A DNA stretch of 57,049 nt from Planctomycetota bacterium (GTDB lineage Bacteria; Planctomycetota; UBA1135; UBA2386): the NCBI GenBank assembly GCA_028281765.1, contig JANQJF010000002.1:1-57049 (forward strand). Direction: 5' to 3'. A model generated the notes under the pieces. It was not told the DNA's origin. It saw nothing but the letters and a program-made list of their open reading frames with translations, and did no database searches. This document shows positions 8,831 to 19,624 of this stretch, one piece after another. Each line of letters starts with the position of its first letter. Position 1 is the stretch's first letter. Both the position numbers and the translations under genes were made by a program.

Positions 8831-9840
8831 CGGTGCACCTCTTCGACGACGACCTCGACCGCGCGCGGATCGACCTGCGGCAGGATGCCGTGGCCGAGGT
8901 TGAAGATGTGACGATCTCCGGCGGCCTCGCAGATCGCGGCGACCTTCCGGCGCAGCTCGGCTTCGTCGCAGAACAGCGCGGTCGGATCGAGGTTGCCCTG
9001 CACGACCCGATCCGTGCGCGCGCGAATCTCGCGCATCGGCAGGCGCCAATCGACGGCAAGGACGTCGGCCGGGGCCTCGTGCATCGTCGGGAGATGCTGC
9101 GACACGCCGTTGACGAAGTCGATCGCGACGGCCCCCGCATCCTTGGCGGCGCGCAGGAGCCGGTCCGTGTGCGGCGCGCACCGCGTCGCGTAGTCCTCGG
9201 TCGACAACACGCCCGCCCAGGAGTCGAACGTCTGGATCGCATCACATCCCGACCGAACGAGGGCAGGCACGAGCGGCTCGAGACAGTCCGTGATGCGGGT
9301 CAGCAGTCGGTCGAACACTTCGGGCTCGCCGTGCATGAGTCGGCGCACTTTGTCCCAGTGCTTCGATCCACGTCCCTCGACCAGGTAGCACGCAAACGTG
9401 AACGGGGCGCCGACGAAACCGATCAGCGCCTTCTGCTCGTCGAGTTCGTCGCGCACGAGGCTCGCGGTTTCGAGCATCGACGAGATGTCGCGCTCGGGGT
9501 CGGGAACGATCATGGACTCGACGGCTTCGAGCGAGTCCACCGTCCGGTCGAGCACGGGCCCCGGGTCGTAGCGCAACCCGACTCCCATCGCCTCGGCCGG
9601 CGTCATGAGGTCCGTAAACAGGATCGCGGCATCGAGATCGAAGCGGCGCAGCGGCTGCATCGTGACGTCGGCCGCAGCGACCGGCGACTTGCACAGCTCG
9701 AGGAACGACATCTTCGCGCGCACTTCGCGATACTCCGGCAGGTATCGGCCGGCCTGGCGCATGATCCAGAGCGGGCGCCGGCTCGCGAACTCGCCGCGCG
9801 CCGTTGCGAGGAACGGGCCGTTGGGGTCACCGCGCTTCAT
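8827..9840 (-). CDS. hemE: Uroporphyrinogen decarboxylase
   Basis: 337 residues, close to the usual 340-355. It removes four carboxyl groups from uroporphyrinogen III to give coproporphyrinogen III, with no cofactor. The signature P-L-W-I-M-R-Q-A-G-R-Y-L-P-E-Y is near residue 23, and F-V-G-A-P-F-T and the C-terminal G-N-L-D-P region are present. The ATG at 9840 overlaps the hemL stop as ATGA, and its own stop overlaps hemN the same way, so translation is coupled along the operon. Confidence 0.95.
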   Translation of the reverse strand: MKRGDPNGPFLATARGEFASRRPLWIMRQAGRYLPEYREVRAKMSFLELCKSPVAAADVTMQPLRRFDLDAAILFTDLMTPAEAMGVGLRYDPGPVLDRTVDSLEAVESMIVPDPERDISSMLETASLVRDELDEQKALIGFVGAPFTFACYLVEGRGSKHWDKVRRLMHGEPEVFDRLLTRITDCLEPLVPALVRSGCDAIQTFDSWAGVLSTEDYATRCAPHTDRLLRAAKDAGAVAIDFVNGVSQHLPTMHEAPADVLAVDWRLPMREIRARTDRVVQGNLDPTALFCDEAELRRKVAAICEAAGDRHIFNLGHGILPQVDPRAVEVVVEEVHR

Positions 9841-11147
9841 CGAAACGCCTCCTCGAGCGCGTCGCCGATCACGTGTGCCGCGTGCCCGAGCTCTTCGGGC
9901 GTGTGCGCCATGGATACGAAGCCGACTTCGTAGGCAGACGGCGCCAGGTAGACACCGTTGGCGAGACAGTGCGCGTGAATCTTCGAGTAGACCTCGGCGG
10001 CGCCGTCGTCGATCGCCTCCGCCGTGCGCGGTGCGGTCCGGGTGCCGAGGCACATCCAGAACACCGAACCACAGCGGACGATGCGGAAAGGCCAGTCGTG
10101 CTGCGCCGCACGAGTCTCGATCTTCGCGCACAGCGATCGCGCCGACTCGTTGAGCACGTTCCAGGCGTCGTTCTCGATCAGGTACTCGAGCGTGCGCGCG
10201 CCCGCAGCCATCGCGAGCGGATTGCCCGACAGCGTGCCCGCCTGGTAGACGGGCCCGAGCGGTGCGAGATGCTCGAAGTGTGCGGCGGGTCCGGCGAACG
10301 CACCGCAGGGCATGCCACCCCCGACGATCTTGCCGAACGTGACGAGGTCCGGCTCGATCCCGTAGAGCTCTGCGGCCCCACCTCGCGCGACGCGGAAGCC
10401 GCTGATCACTTCGTCGAAGATCAACATCGCTCCGTGTTCACACGTCAGAGCGCGCAGCTTCTCCAACCATTTCTTCCGCTGCAGCAGCAGCCCGTTGTTG
10501 GCGGGGATCGGCTCGAGGATCACAGCGGCGATCTCGTCGCCGCGTTCGGCGAAGAGCGAAACCAGCGCCGCTTCGTCGTCCAACGGCAACACCGACGTCA
10601 GCTCGGCAACCTCCGGCGGCACGCCGGCCGAGGACGGCTGACCGAGAGTGATCGCACCACTGCCCGCCGCGACCAGCAGGCCGTCGCTGTGCCCATGATA
10701 GCAGCCGGAGAACTTCACGAGGCGCGATCGACCGGTGACGCCGCGCGCGAGCCGGATCGCCGACATCGTCGCCTCGGTCCCCGACGACGTGAAGCGCACG
10801 CGCTCGACGCCGGGATAGGAATCGACCATCAGCTGCGCGAGGCGCAGTTCGTCTTCGCAGGGCGCGCCGAACGTCAGCCCTCTCTGCAGTGCCGCCTCAA
10901 CGGCGGCGACGATCGCCGGGTGCGCATGACCGAGGATCAACGGCCCCCACGACTGCACGAAGTCGATGAAGTCGTTGCCGTCGACGTCGACGCAACGCCC
11001 GCCGACACCGTGTGACAAGAATCGCGGCTGCCCGCCGACCGCACCGAACGCCCGCACGGGAGACGACACGCCCCCGGGCAAGAGCGTCTGTGCGCGCTGC
11101 CAAAGCTCTGCGCTGCGCGCGGTCGAGTCCTTCGTCTTCAGATCCAT
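9837..11147 (-). CDS. hemL: Glutamate-1-semialdehyde 2,1-aminomutase
   Basis: 436 residues, normal length. It converts glutamate-1-semialdehyde to 5-aminolevulinate with PLP. The PLP lysine is K273 in T-F-G-K-I-V-G-G-G, and the cofactor aspartate lies in L-I-F-D-E-V-I-S-G-F-R. The N-terminal P-G-G-V-S-S-P-V-R-A-F signature distinguishes it from other class III aminotransferases. It overlaps the end of hemB by 10 bases, the only longer overlap in the operon. It is the active counterpart of the lysine-less homologue at 33078-34682. Confidence 0.95.
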   Translation of the reverse strand: MDLKTKDSTARSAELWQRAQTLLPGGVSSPVRAFGAVGGQPRFLSHGVGGRCVDVDGNDFIDFVQSWGPLILGHAHPAIVAAVEAALQRGLTFGAPCEDELRLAQLMVDSYPGVERVRFTSSGTEATMSAIRLARGVTGRSRLVKFSGCYHGHSDGLLVAAGSGAITLGQPSSAGVPPEVAELTSVLPLDDEAALVSLFAERGDEIAAVILEPIPANNGLLLQRKKWLEKLRALTCEHGAMLIFDEVISGFRVARGGAAELYGIEPDLVTFGKIVGGGMPCGAFAGPAAHFEHLAPLGPVYQAGTLSGNPLAMAAGARTLEYLIENDAWNVLNESARSLCAKIETRAAQHDWPFRIVRCGSVFWMCLGTRTAPRTAEAIDDGAAEVYSKIHAHCLANGVYLAPSAYEVGFVSMAHTPEELGHAAHVIGDALEEAFR

Positions 11148-12115
11148 CGTTCCTCCAGAGCCGCACGGGCGTGGTAGGTGATCAACACGTCAGCGCCTGC
11201 GCGACGCACCGAGAACAGGTGTTCGCGCACGATGTCCGCGCGGTTGGCGAGCCCTTCTCGGGCGAGTAGTTCGACGGCGGCATACTCGCCGCTGACCAGG
11301 TATGCGGCGACCGGGCGATCGACCGCCTGGGATACGTCCCGAATGATGTCGAGGTATGCGAGCGCAGGCTTCACCATGAGGATGTCCGCGCCCTCGGCCT
11401 CGTCGAGCAGCGCTTCGCGCACGGCTTCGACGCCGTTGCGCAGATCCATCTGGTAGGACTTTCGATCCTTCGGCCCGGCGTCCTTCGGCGCCGAGTCGGC
11501 GGCCTCGCGGAACGGCCCGTAGAAGCTCGACGCGAACTTCGCCGCGTAGCTCATGATCGCGCGGTCCTCGAACCCGGCCTCATCGAGGCCCGCACGGATC
11601 GCGGCGACGCGGCCGTCCATCATGTCGGACGGTGCGATCATGTCCGCGCCGGCCTCCGCGAGGCTGACCGACTGCCGTGCGAGGAGTGGCAGCGTCGCGT
11701 CGTTGACGACTTGACCGTTTTCGATGAGACCGCAGTGTCCGTGATCGGTGTAGGTGCAGAGGCACACGTCCGCGATCACTGTGAGGTCCTCACCGAATTT
11801 CGAGCGCAGGGCACGGATCGCACGATGCGCTGGCGCCTCGGGATCCTCTCCGGTCGAGCCGGCACCGTCCTTGTCGTCGGTAACCGCGAACAGCAGCACT
11901 TGCCGCACGCCGGCTTCGAGATCGCGCTCGACGCGCTTCAGCAGCGGGTCGAGCCCCATGCGGGCGATGCCTGGCAGCGAAGGGATCGGCACGTCCGCCC
12001 CGTCGTCGGCGACCACGAAATGCGGCTGGACGAGGCACGACGCGGGGATGTGTGTCTCCGCGACGAGGTCACGGAGCGCCTGGGTGCGGCGGAGTCGTCG
12101 AGGTCGGTCGATCAT
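11138..12115 (-). CDS. hemB: Delta-aminolevulinic acid dehydratase (porphobilinogen synthase)
   Basis: 325 residues from ATG 12115. It condenses two aminolevulinates into porphobilinogen. The Schiff-base lysines are K193 (A-A-K-F-A-S-S-F-Y-G-P-F-R) and K249 (M-V-K-P-A). A cysteine-rich zinc site is present (C118, C120, C128 in D-V-C-L-C-T-Y-T-D-H-G-H-C-G), so this is a zinc-dependent type rather than the magnesium-only type with aspartates. The start ATG overlaps the hemCD stop as ATGA. Confidence 0.95.
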   Translation of the reverse strand: MIDRPRRLRRTQALRDLVAETHIPASCLVQPHFVVADDGADVPIPSLPGIARMGLDPLLKRVERDLEAGVRQVLLFAVTDDKDGAGSTGEDPEAPAHRAIRALRSKFGEDLTVIADVCLCTYTDHGHCGLIENGQVVNDATLPLLARQSVSLAEAGADMIAPSDMMDGRVAAIRAGLDEAGFEDRAIMSYAAKFASSFYGPFREAADSAPKDAGPKDRKSYQMDLRNGVEAVREALLDEAEGADILMVKPALAYLDIIRDVSQAVDRPVAAYLVSGEYAAVELLAREGLANRADIVREHLFSVRRAGADVLITYHARAALEERWI

Positions 12116-13743
12116 GATGCGGTCTCCGCGATCGCGGTCAGCAAGGAGGCAGGCGTCGAAGCCGCGGTCGCGTCGACGTCGAGGCCGAGCTCGCGAATGC
12201 CGCCCGCGGTCGTGGGCCCGAACGCCACGACCCGCAAGGAAGAAATGTCGATCTCGCTCCGCGCAGCGGCGTCGTGGAACGCGCGCGCCGAAGACGGACT
12301 CGCGAGCACGACCACCGCGCCCCCGAGATCCGGCGCTAGAGTCGCGCCTTCGATCGGCACGGTCGCGTAGAGGCGCACGGGGTGGACACGGCGGCCGGCT
12401 GCGCGCAGCGCCGATTCGAACGCGCCGTGACGGCCCCGCGCGCACGGGAACACGACCGCGTCCTCGCCACCGGCCTCGAGCACGTACGCGGCGAGTCGTT
12501 CGCCGCCAGCCGGCTCGTCGGGCACCGATGCCGAGACGCCAAACCGCGCGAGGGCGTCCGCGGTTCGAGCGCCGACGGCGTAGACCACGCGCGCGCCGGG
12601 CACCGCCTTCGCGAGCCGCCGGTCGGCCATGCACGCTGCGACCGCGCGCGCGGACGAGAACGCGAACACGGCGCCAGACTCGGGAACGCCTGCGAGGTCG
12701 GCAGGATCCACCGCCATGGCTTCGACCCGCGTCAGAGACACCGTCTTCACCCGCGCTCCGGCAACCGCGAGGTAATCCGCGAGTTCGTCTCGCACGCCCT
12801 CGGGCCGCACGAGCAGAACGTCTCGACCGGACAGTGGAGTCCGCACGAGCGGTTCGAGTTCCCGGGCCGCTCGCTCGACGAGCTCCGAACGGTCGTGGTG
12901 CGCAGCGCGCACGAACACGCCGCCGACGCGATCGTCCCCGCAGAACAGCGCCGCGCGCAGATCGAGCTTGCCGTCCGGCTCACGCCGCACGGCCGCTCCG
13001 AGGGGCATCGAACACCCGCCGCCCAAGCGCAGCAGCAAATCGCGCTCGGTGACGGCCTCGACGGCCGCGTGCTCGTCATCGAGCTCGCCGAGCATCTCGT
13101 GCATGCGCGTGTCGTCGCGGCGGCACTGCACGCCGAGCGCACCCTGCCCGGGGGCAGGCGGACACGCCTCCAACGGAAGCGACACGAAGCGGAGCTCGCC
13201 CGGCTCGATGCCGAGCCGGTCCAAGCCGGCCGCCGCGAGCACGACAGCGCCATAGTCCCGCCGACGAACCTTGTCGACCCGCGTCGGCACGTTGCCGCGG
13301 ACGTCTCGAAACTCGAGATCGGGCCGCAGCAGGCGCAGCGCGCCGGCGCGCCGCAGCGACGACGTGCCGACCGAAGCGCCACGGCGCAGCGGGATCGACT
13401 CCGCGGTCTCGTCCACAGCATCCGGATGGCACACGAGCACGTCGTGCACGGCCGCACGTGCGGGGATCGCCGCGACGGTGATGCCTTCGGGATCGGCGAC
13501 GGGCAGGTCCTTGAGACTGTGCACCGCGACATCGATCGACCCGTCGCGCAGGGCCGTTTCGAGCTCGGCGGTGAACAGACCCTTGCCGCCGATCTCAGGA
13601 AGCGGCTGCGACAGGTTGCGATCGCCCTTGGTCTCGATCACCTCGATCCGAAAGTCCACACCGACGCGCTGCTGCAGTCGTTCCGCAACCCAGCGAGTCT
13701 GCGTGAGCGCGAGGTCACTGCCGCGAGAACCGAAGACGATCAT
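12112..13743 (-). CDS. hemCD: Fused hydroxymethylbilane synthase and uroporphyrinogen III synthase
   Basis: 543 residues from ATG 13743, which overlaps the hemA stop (ATGA). Residues 1 to about 300 are HemC: S-R-G-S-x-L-A-L-T-Q at the start, H-S-L-K-D-L-P near 75, and the dipyrromethane-cofactor cysteine C244 in L-G-G-G-C-S-M-P-L-G. From about 306 the chain continues without a stop into a HemD domain (G-R-D-V-L-L-V-R-P-E, then F-S-S-A-R-A-V and F-G-P-T-T-A at the end). One chain thus polymerises porphobilinogen and closes the ring to uroporphyrinogen III. Such fusions are known in some bacteria. The fusion would pass unstable hydroxymethylbilane directly to the cyclase. Confidence 0.93.
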   Translation of the reverse strand: MIVFGSRGSDLALTQTRWVAERLQQRVGVDFRIEVIETKGDRNLSQPLPEIGGKGLFTAELETALRDGSIDVAVHSLKDLPVADPEGITVAAIPARAAVHDVLVCHPDAVDETAESIPLRRGASVGTSSLRRAGALRLLRPDLEFRDVRGNVPTRVDKVRRRDYGAVVLAAAGLDRLGIEPGELRFVSLPLEACPPAPGQGALGVQCRRDDTRMHEMLGELDDEHAAVEAVTERDLLLRLGGGCSMPLGAAVRREPDGKLDLRAALFCGDDRVGGVFVRAAHHDRSELVERAARELEPLVRTPLSGRDVLLVRPEGVRDELADYLAVAGARVKTVSLTRVEAMAVDPADLAGVPESGAVFAFSSARAVAACMADRRLAKAVPGARVVYAVGARTADALARFGVSASVPDEPAGGERLAAYVLEAGGEDAVVFPCARGRHGAFESALRAAGRRVHPVRLYATVPIEGATLAPDLGGAVVVLASPSSARAFHDAAARSEIDISSLRVVAFGPTTAGGIRELGLDVDATAASTPASLLTAIAETAS

Positions 13744-14885
13744 CGGTCGACGGTTCCGCTGAGCTGACGAAGGTCGAGAATGTGATAGTGCGCGTGTCGC
13801 TTCGCCGCGCGCCGCATCAGTTCGCGGATCTGCGCCTGGTCCGTTTCGTCGAGGTGCTTGAGCTTGCCGCGCATGGCCTGCTCGACCTCGGCCATGGCGC
13901 TCTCGAGGTGCATCTCGACGACGTTGCCGAGGTATGCCCGTCGCGAGCCGATCTCTTCCCAGATCTCCACGGCGCGAGCCATGGCGTCGACGCCGAGCTG
14001 CGCGCCCGCATCCTGCTGGGAGGCCGTCAGGCGCGCGGTGTCGACGGCGAGAGTGTCGAGATCGACGACAGTGCACGTGGCCGCGGACCGCACGTCGTCC
14101 GCGACGACCGAAGGGCGACTGAGGTCGACGACCGTGTCGGCGCCTCGCACGTGCTCGGGGCCGACGATGGGCTCCTTGGAATCGACCGCGCAGAGCAGCG
14201 CATCGAGCTCGGGCGGCTCTCGGTCGAACTCCTCCAGGGACATCGCCCGCGCGCCGAACTGCTCCGCGAGCGCCTCGGCACGGGACCGCGTGCGATTCAC
14301 GACGACGGTGGCCGTGACGCCACGACGCTGCAAGATCTCGAGGGCGAGACGCGACGTTTCGCCGGCGCCGAGGACTCCGATCCGCGCCGCACCTTCGACC
14401 CGATCCACGCCGAGCGCTGCCACCGAGCGAACCGGGCCGGCGTCCGGCACCCGCTGCCGCAGCTGTCGGGCGCTGCTGAGCAGTCGCGTCCGCAACATGT
14501 GCAGCCCGCGGCTCAGCAGCCCGAGGTCCTCCGCCGACTGGAACGCGCGCGACAGCTGGCCGAGGATCTGCGCCTCCCCGACGACCATCGACTCGAGGCC
14601 GGTCGCGATGCGCAGCAGCCGAGTCACCGCCTCCGCTCCCTGCAGCTCCGTCCACGGCAGATCCGCCGCGATGACTTCGTGGCAGAACGCGGCGGCATCC
14701 GCATCCGCTTCGACGACCAGCTCGAACCGATTGCACGTGCTGAGCACGAGCGCGCCCGCGATTCTCCCATGCTGCCGGGCCTCGGCGAGACTCGTAGCGA
14801 GCATCGACAGCCGATCGGTCACCGTCGCGAGGCGCGACGGAGCCACGGCATGATGATCACATCCGAGTAGCGCAATCTCAGTCAT
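13740..14885 (-). CDS. hemA: Glutamyl-tRNA reductase
   Basis: 381 residues, a little shorter than the usual 400-450. First committed step of the C5 route: it reduces glutamyl-tRNA to glutamate-1-semialdehyde with NADPH. The catalytic cysteine is C51 in L-S-T-C-N-R-F-E, and the G-E-x-Q-I-L-G-Q motif is at about 107-114. A Rossmann segment (I-G-V-L-G-A-G-E-T-S) is at about 166-175, and the C-terminal dimerisation domain is complete. It is the first gene of the hem operon, divergent from mgtE across 193 bases. No strong ribosome binding site is seen. A GGATC-GGA-GATCC palindrome lies 10-22 bases upstream of the start. Confidence 0.95.
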   Translation of the reverse strand: MTEIALLGCDHHAVAPSRLATVTDRLSMLATSLAEARQHGRIAGALVLSTCNRFELVVEADADAAAFCHEVIAADLPWTELQGAEAVTRLLRIATGLESMVVGEAQILGQLSRAFQSAEDLGLLSRGLHMLRTRLLSSARQLRQRVPDAGPVRSVAALGVDRVEGAARIGVLGAGETSRLALEILQRRGVTATVVVNRTRSRAEALAEQFGARAMSLEEFDREPPELDALLCAVDSKEPIVGPEHVRGADTVVDLSRPSVVADDVRSAATCTVVDLDTLAVDTARLTASQQDAGAQLGVDAMARAVEIWEEIGSRRAYLGNVVEMHLESAMAEVEQAMRGKLKHLDETDQAQIRELMRRAAKRHAHYHILDLRQLSGTVDR

Positions 14886-14894
14886 CGATCGGTA

Positions 14895-14907
14895 GGATCG
14901 GAGATCC
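14895..14907. promoter_or_regulatory. Short palindrome upstream of hemA
   Basis: GGATC (14895-14899) and GATCC (14903-14907) around GGA, 10 bases from the hemA start. It could be an operator or part of a leader hairpin. A second palindrome, TTGCCG/CGGCAA (14937-14942, 14953-14958), lies further into the hemA-mgtE divergent gap. No known regulator site is recognised. Confidence 0.25.
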
Positions 14908-15078
14908 AGGCGGGTTTCTGTGTCATGCCTCTGTCATTGCCGCGGAATTCGTCGGCAACAGGGTCAGCACCCCTTCTGAAGGCGTTCTCGCGTTCCTCCA
15001 ACGGAAGCCAAATTCGAGACGCTCGCGAGAATCGCGCGCGTTGATCGGCAGTCCGCACTCCGGTACCCCATACGTTCG

Positions 15079-16440
15079 ATGCGCAAGCGCAGCTGGCTGA
15101 CCCCGGAGCTCCGTGAGATCCTCGACGCAGGTCGACTGGACGATCTGCGCGAGCTGATCGGGGACCTCCACCCGAACGACGCCGCCGAGCTGCTGACCGG
15201 CCTCGACAACGACGAGGTCGTCCGTGTCATGGCGATCCTGCCCGTCGAGCTCGAACGCGACATGTTCGAGTACTTCGATCCGGAGCAGCAGGAGAGCATC
15301 GTGCTGGGCTCGGGTCGCGAGCAGGTCCGCGAGCTCCTCGAGGCCCTGCCTTCGGACGAGCGCGCCGAGTTCCTGGATCGCCTCGACGAACGCGTGCGGA
15401 ACCAGCTCGTCGGACTCCTGCCCGCCGAGGACCGCGCCGAGATCATGCGGCGCGAGAGCTTCGAGGACGACCAGGTCGGCGCAATCCTCAGCACGGAGTT
15501 CTGCGTGCTGCGCAAGGAGTTCCGCGCGGTCGACGCGATCGCCGAACTCCGCCGTCAGGAGCCCAACCGCGAGACCATCTACTACAGCTACGTCATCGAC
15601 GAGGACGACCGGCTGATCGGCTTCGTCTCGTTGCGGGATCTGATCGCGGCGCGCGACGACGAGACCGTCGAGTCCCTGATGAAGACCGACGTCGTCTCGG
15701 TGCGGGCCGAGGCCGACCAGGAAGACGCCGCGAAGGTCATCAACGAGTACGACCTCCTCGCGGTGCCCGTCGTCGACTCCGAGCATCGCGTCGTCGGCAT
15801 CGTCACCTACGACGATGCGCTCGACATTCTCGAGGAAGAGGACACGGAAGACGCCGAGCTCATGGCCGGTGTCACCGGTGAGACCGAAGCCGAGGGCTAC
15901 CTCGAAGAGTCGGTCTTCAGTCAGATCCGCCGCCGCGGACCGTCCGTGTGGATCTTCGCCGTGTTCTACCTCGTCACCGCGAGCGTGATCGACAACCTCA
16001 GCGACGAGCTGCCGCGGACGCTCGCGACGTTCATGCCGCTCGTGATGGCGACCGGCGGCACGGTCGGCGTCCAGGCCGGCACGCTCGTGATCCGTGCGCT
16101 GACGCTCGGGGGGCTCGAGCCGCGCGCGATCCCGACCGTGTTCTGGAAGGAGGTCCGCATCAGCATGGGCCTCGCCTCGATCCTCAGCGCGATCATCTTC
16201 GTCGAAGGCATGTGGATCGGCGACGCGAACAGCGCGTCGCAGCTGACGCACATGTGCATCGCCATGGCCCTCGCGATGGTGCTGACGGTCGCCGCGACGT
16301 CGCTGTTCGGTGCGACCATTCCGCTCATCGCAAGACGCGTCGGGATCGACCCGGCGATGGTGTCCGCACCGGCGATTACCGCGGTCGGCGACCTGTCGGG
16401 TGCGACGATCTACCTGCTCGTTTTCCAGCTCGCGATGTAG
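15079..16440 (+). CDS. mgtE: MgtE magnesium transporter
   Basis: 453 residues, the normal full length. It is a gated magnesium channel of the inner membrane. Domain order: acidic N domain of helical repeats (about 1-130), two CBS domains (about 135-250) that sense magnesium, a plug helix, then five membrane helices (about 285-453). The C-terminal P-A-x-x-S-A-P-A-I-T-A-V-G-D-L-S-G-A-T-I-Y signature of the pore is intact. It is divergent from the hem operon and ends 4 bases from the convergent gene at 16445. The 5' region carries no magnesium riboswitch that I can recognise. Confidence 0.95.
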   Translation: MRKRSWLTPELREILDAGRLDDLRELIGDLHPNDAAELLTGLDNDEVVRVMAILPVELERDMFEYFDPEQQESIVLGSGREQVRELLEALPSDERAEFLDRLDERVRNQLVGLLPAEDRAEIMRRESFEDDQVGAILSTEFCVLRKEFRAVDAIAELRRQEPNRETIYYSYVIDEDDRLIGFVSLRDLIAARDDETVESLMKTDVVSVRAEADQEDAAKVINEYDLLAVPVVDSEHRVVGIVTYDDALDILEEEDTEDAELMAGVTGETEAEGYLEESVFSQIRRRGPSVWIFAVFYLVTASVIDNLSDELPRTLATFMPLVMATGGTVGVQAGTLVIRALTLGGLEPRAIPTVFWKEVRISMGLASILSAIIFVEGMWIGDANSASQLTHMCIAMALAMVLTVAATSLFGATIPLIARRVGIDPAMVSAPAITAVGDLSGATIYLLVFQLAM

Positions 16441-16444
16441 CCGC

Positions 16445-18034
16445 TCACGCGCTCGGCGCCGGATCCTCCGGCTTGGCCTCGGGCTCACCGGCATCCTTGC
16501 CGGCGTCGAGTCGCTTGCGCAACTGGATCCGGAACTCGCCGCGCGCCGCGGGCTCGGATGCGCGCCAGCGCCCCTCCTGGCGGCGCTTCTGCACGTTGCC
16601 ACCCGTCATCATGAAGCTCGTGACGTGCTTGCCGTCGCGCGAGTACACGTGCACCCGCCCCTTCGGGCCGAGGATCACGATCGTACCCTCGACGTCGTCT
16701 TCGAGGATGTGCTCGTCGTCGGCTGCGGCGGCGTCCGCGGACGCCTTCGTCGTCGGCCGCTGTCCCTCGTCGGCACGCTGCACTGCGTGCTCGGTGCGGC
16801 GACCCTGCCGCTTGGCGCGACCTGACAACCGCTTCGCGAGCTCCTGCAGGAGCGGCAGCACGAACTCCTCCTCTTCCTCCTCGGTCGTGCCCTTCGACTC
16901 TTTCGCCGCAAGCCGCAGCGACTCGGCGTCGAGCCGCTGCTGGAAACGACGCAGGATCTCGGCGACCGAAGGATCGGCGAGGTCGGTCAGATCCACCGCA
17001 CTCACCGAATGCACGCGCAGCCGCGGCTTGCCCTCGAGGGTCGAGCCCCGCAGCAGCTGGAACGAGAACGCCGCCTTGTGCGGACCGTTCACGACCGGGT
17101 AGAGGCCAGCGTCGACCTGTCCCAGGATCTTGTAGACCGGCGACGACTTGCCGAACTCAGCGAGCTGCGCGGTGCGCAGCACGCGCCCGAGGCTCACGTG
17201 CGTCACGACGACGTCCTGCCCGTCGAGCAGCGCGTCGATGCCGTCGTCCTTGCGCTCGATCGCCATCGTCACGAAGTCGGTGAACTGCGGGCGCCCCGTG
17301 CTCGTGTATCCGTCGAACACGTGGCGCGGTTCGGCCGGCCGCGACGACTCGGCGTCAGCCGACTCACTGAAGTAGCAGTAGACCGAGCCGGGCACCAACG
17401 CGCGGTCGTGTTCGCGCACCTCTTGCACGCGACGCAAGATCTGCTCGACGAGCATCGACGCGGACCGTCCGCCGTCGCGCTTGGCGTCGAGCGGGATCCG
17501 CACCTGCACGTCCATGAAGCGTGGGCGACCGAGCATGTCGACACCTTCGATGTCGAGCAGGTCCTGCGCCATCTGCGACAGGGAACGCACCGCGGACGAC
17601 GCGTGGTGCCCGTCGGACTGCGGCTTCCGACGACCGCCGCGGTCGCGACCGCCCGACCGCGAGGATCCGCCGCGCGCCTTCTTGCCGCGCGCCTTCTTCT
17701 TGCTCTTCGGGGCGACTTCGGCCGCACCTTCCGTCGGACTCGCCTCGTCGGATTCGCCTTCGGCTGGCTTCTTCTTGCGGCGACGCCGGCGGCGACGCTT
17801 CGGCTTGCCGTCCCCTTCGTCTTGGCCCGGCTCGGTCGGCGCGGTCGCTGCGTCGCCGGCCGGCGCGCTGGCGACGGGCTCGGCCGTCGACGCGGCGGGC
17901 GATGTCTCCGGCTTGGGCGAATCCGCCGGAGCAGTCGGTTCCGCCGCCGCGGCCGGGGGCGGAGCCGAGTCTGCGGGCGTGGGCGCGGGCGCCGGCGCGG
18001 CGCCGGGGTCGGAAGCGGGGTTGGAGTCGGTCAC
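16445..18034 (-). CDS. Unknown protein with basic low-complexity N-terminus and conserved-looking C-terminal half
   Basis: 529 residues from GTG 18034; the frame is open far upstream but only as the shadow of the CBS gene. Residues 1-75 are Ala/Pro/Thr-rich and probably disordered. A run of Arg/Lys lies at about 78-89, a second lysine cluster at about 110-125, and a Gly/Arg/Ser segment up to 140, as in RNA-binding tails. From about 150 to 380 there is a folded region with patterned strands (D-V-Q-V-R-I-P-L-D; R-P-Q-F-T-D-F-V-T; G-P-H-K-A-A-F-S-F-Q-L-L-R-G). Next comes an acidic E-rich segment, then a C-terminal part with P-K-G-R-V-H-V-Y-S-R-D-G-K-H-V-T-S. No signal peptide. I do not recognise a family; a nucleic-acid-associated role is a guess from the basic tracts. 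Confidence 0.75.
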   Translation of the reverse strand: MTDSNPASDPGAAPAPAPTPADSAPPPAAAAEPTAPADSPKPETSPAASTAEPVASAPAGDAATAPTEPGQDEGDGKPKRRRRRRRKKKPAEGESDEASPTEGAAEVAPKSKKKARGKKARGGSSRSGGRDRGGRRKPQSDGHHASSAVRSLSQMAQDLLDIEGVDMLGRPRFMDVQVRIPLDAKRDGGRSASMLVEQILRRVQEVREHDRALVPGSVYCYFSESADAESSRPAEPRHVFDGYTSTGRPQFTDFVTMAIERKDDGIDALLDGQDVVVTHVSLGRVLRTAQLAEFGKSSPVYKILGQVDAGLYPVVNGPHKAAFSFQLLRGSTLEGKPRLRVHSVSAVDLTDLADPSVAEILRRFQQRLDAESLRLAAKESKGTTEEEEEEFVLPLLQELAKRLSGRAKRQGRRTEHAVQRADEGQRPTTKASADAAAADDEHILEDDVEGTIVILGPKGRVHVYSRDGKHVTSFMMTGGNVQKRRQEGRWRASEPAARGEFRIQLRKRLDAGKDAGEPEAKPEDPAPSA

Positions 18035-18130
18035 CGCGGCATGATCGGCCGCGACATCGGGCGAGAGCAAGCGAAACTGCGTGGGCCGAAGGCTGATTCG
18101 TTTCCACGAGCCTGGTTCAATGACGGTCCG

Positions 18131-19495
<1,365 letters not shown>

Positions 19496-19624
19496 GACCG
19501 AGTCTCCCGCGTCTCCGCGCTTGATTCTCACCGCCGTTTCTGCGGAAATGGCCAGTCGGTTAGATCGCTCACCGGGTCCTCGAAACGACCCTCCACCCGG
19601 GCGGGGTGGCCACCACGGAGGCGG

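Noticed and set aside
14886..15078. Possible magnesium riboswitch upstream of mgtE
   Set aside because: No M-box or ykkC-type conserved motifs; only short palindromes are visible.
14923..16602. Long minus-strand open frame of about 560 codons
   Set aside because: Antisense of mgtE; Arg/Asp/His-rich composition typical of GC-rich shadow frames.
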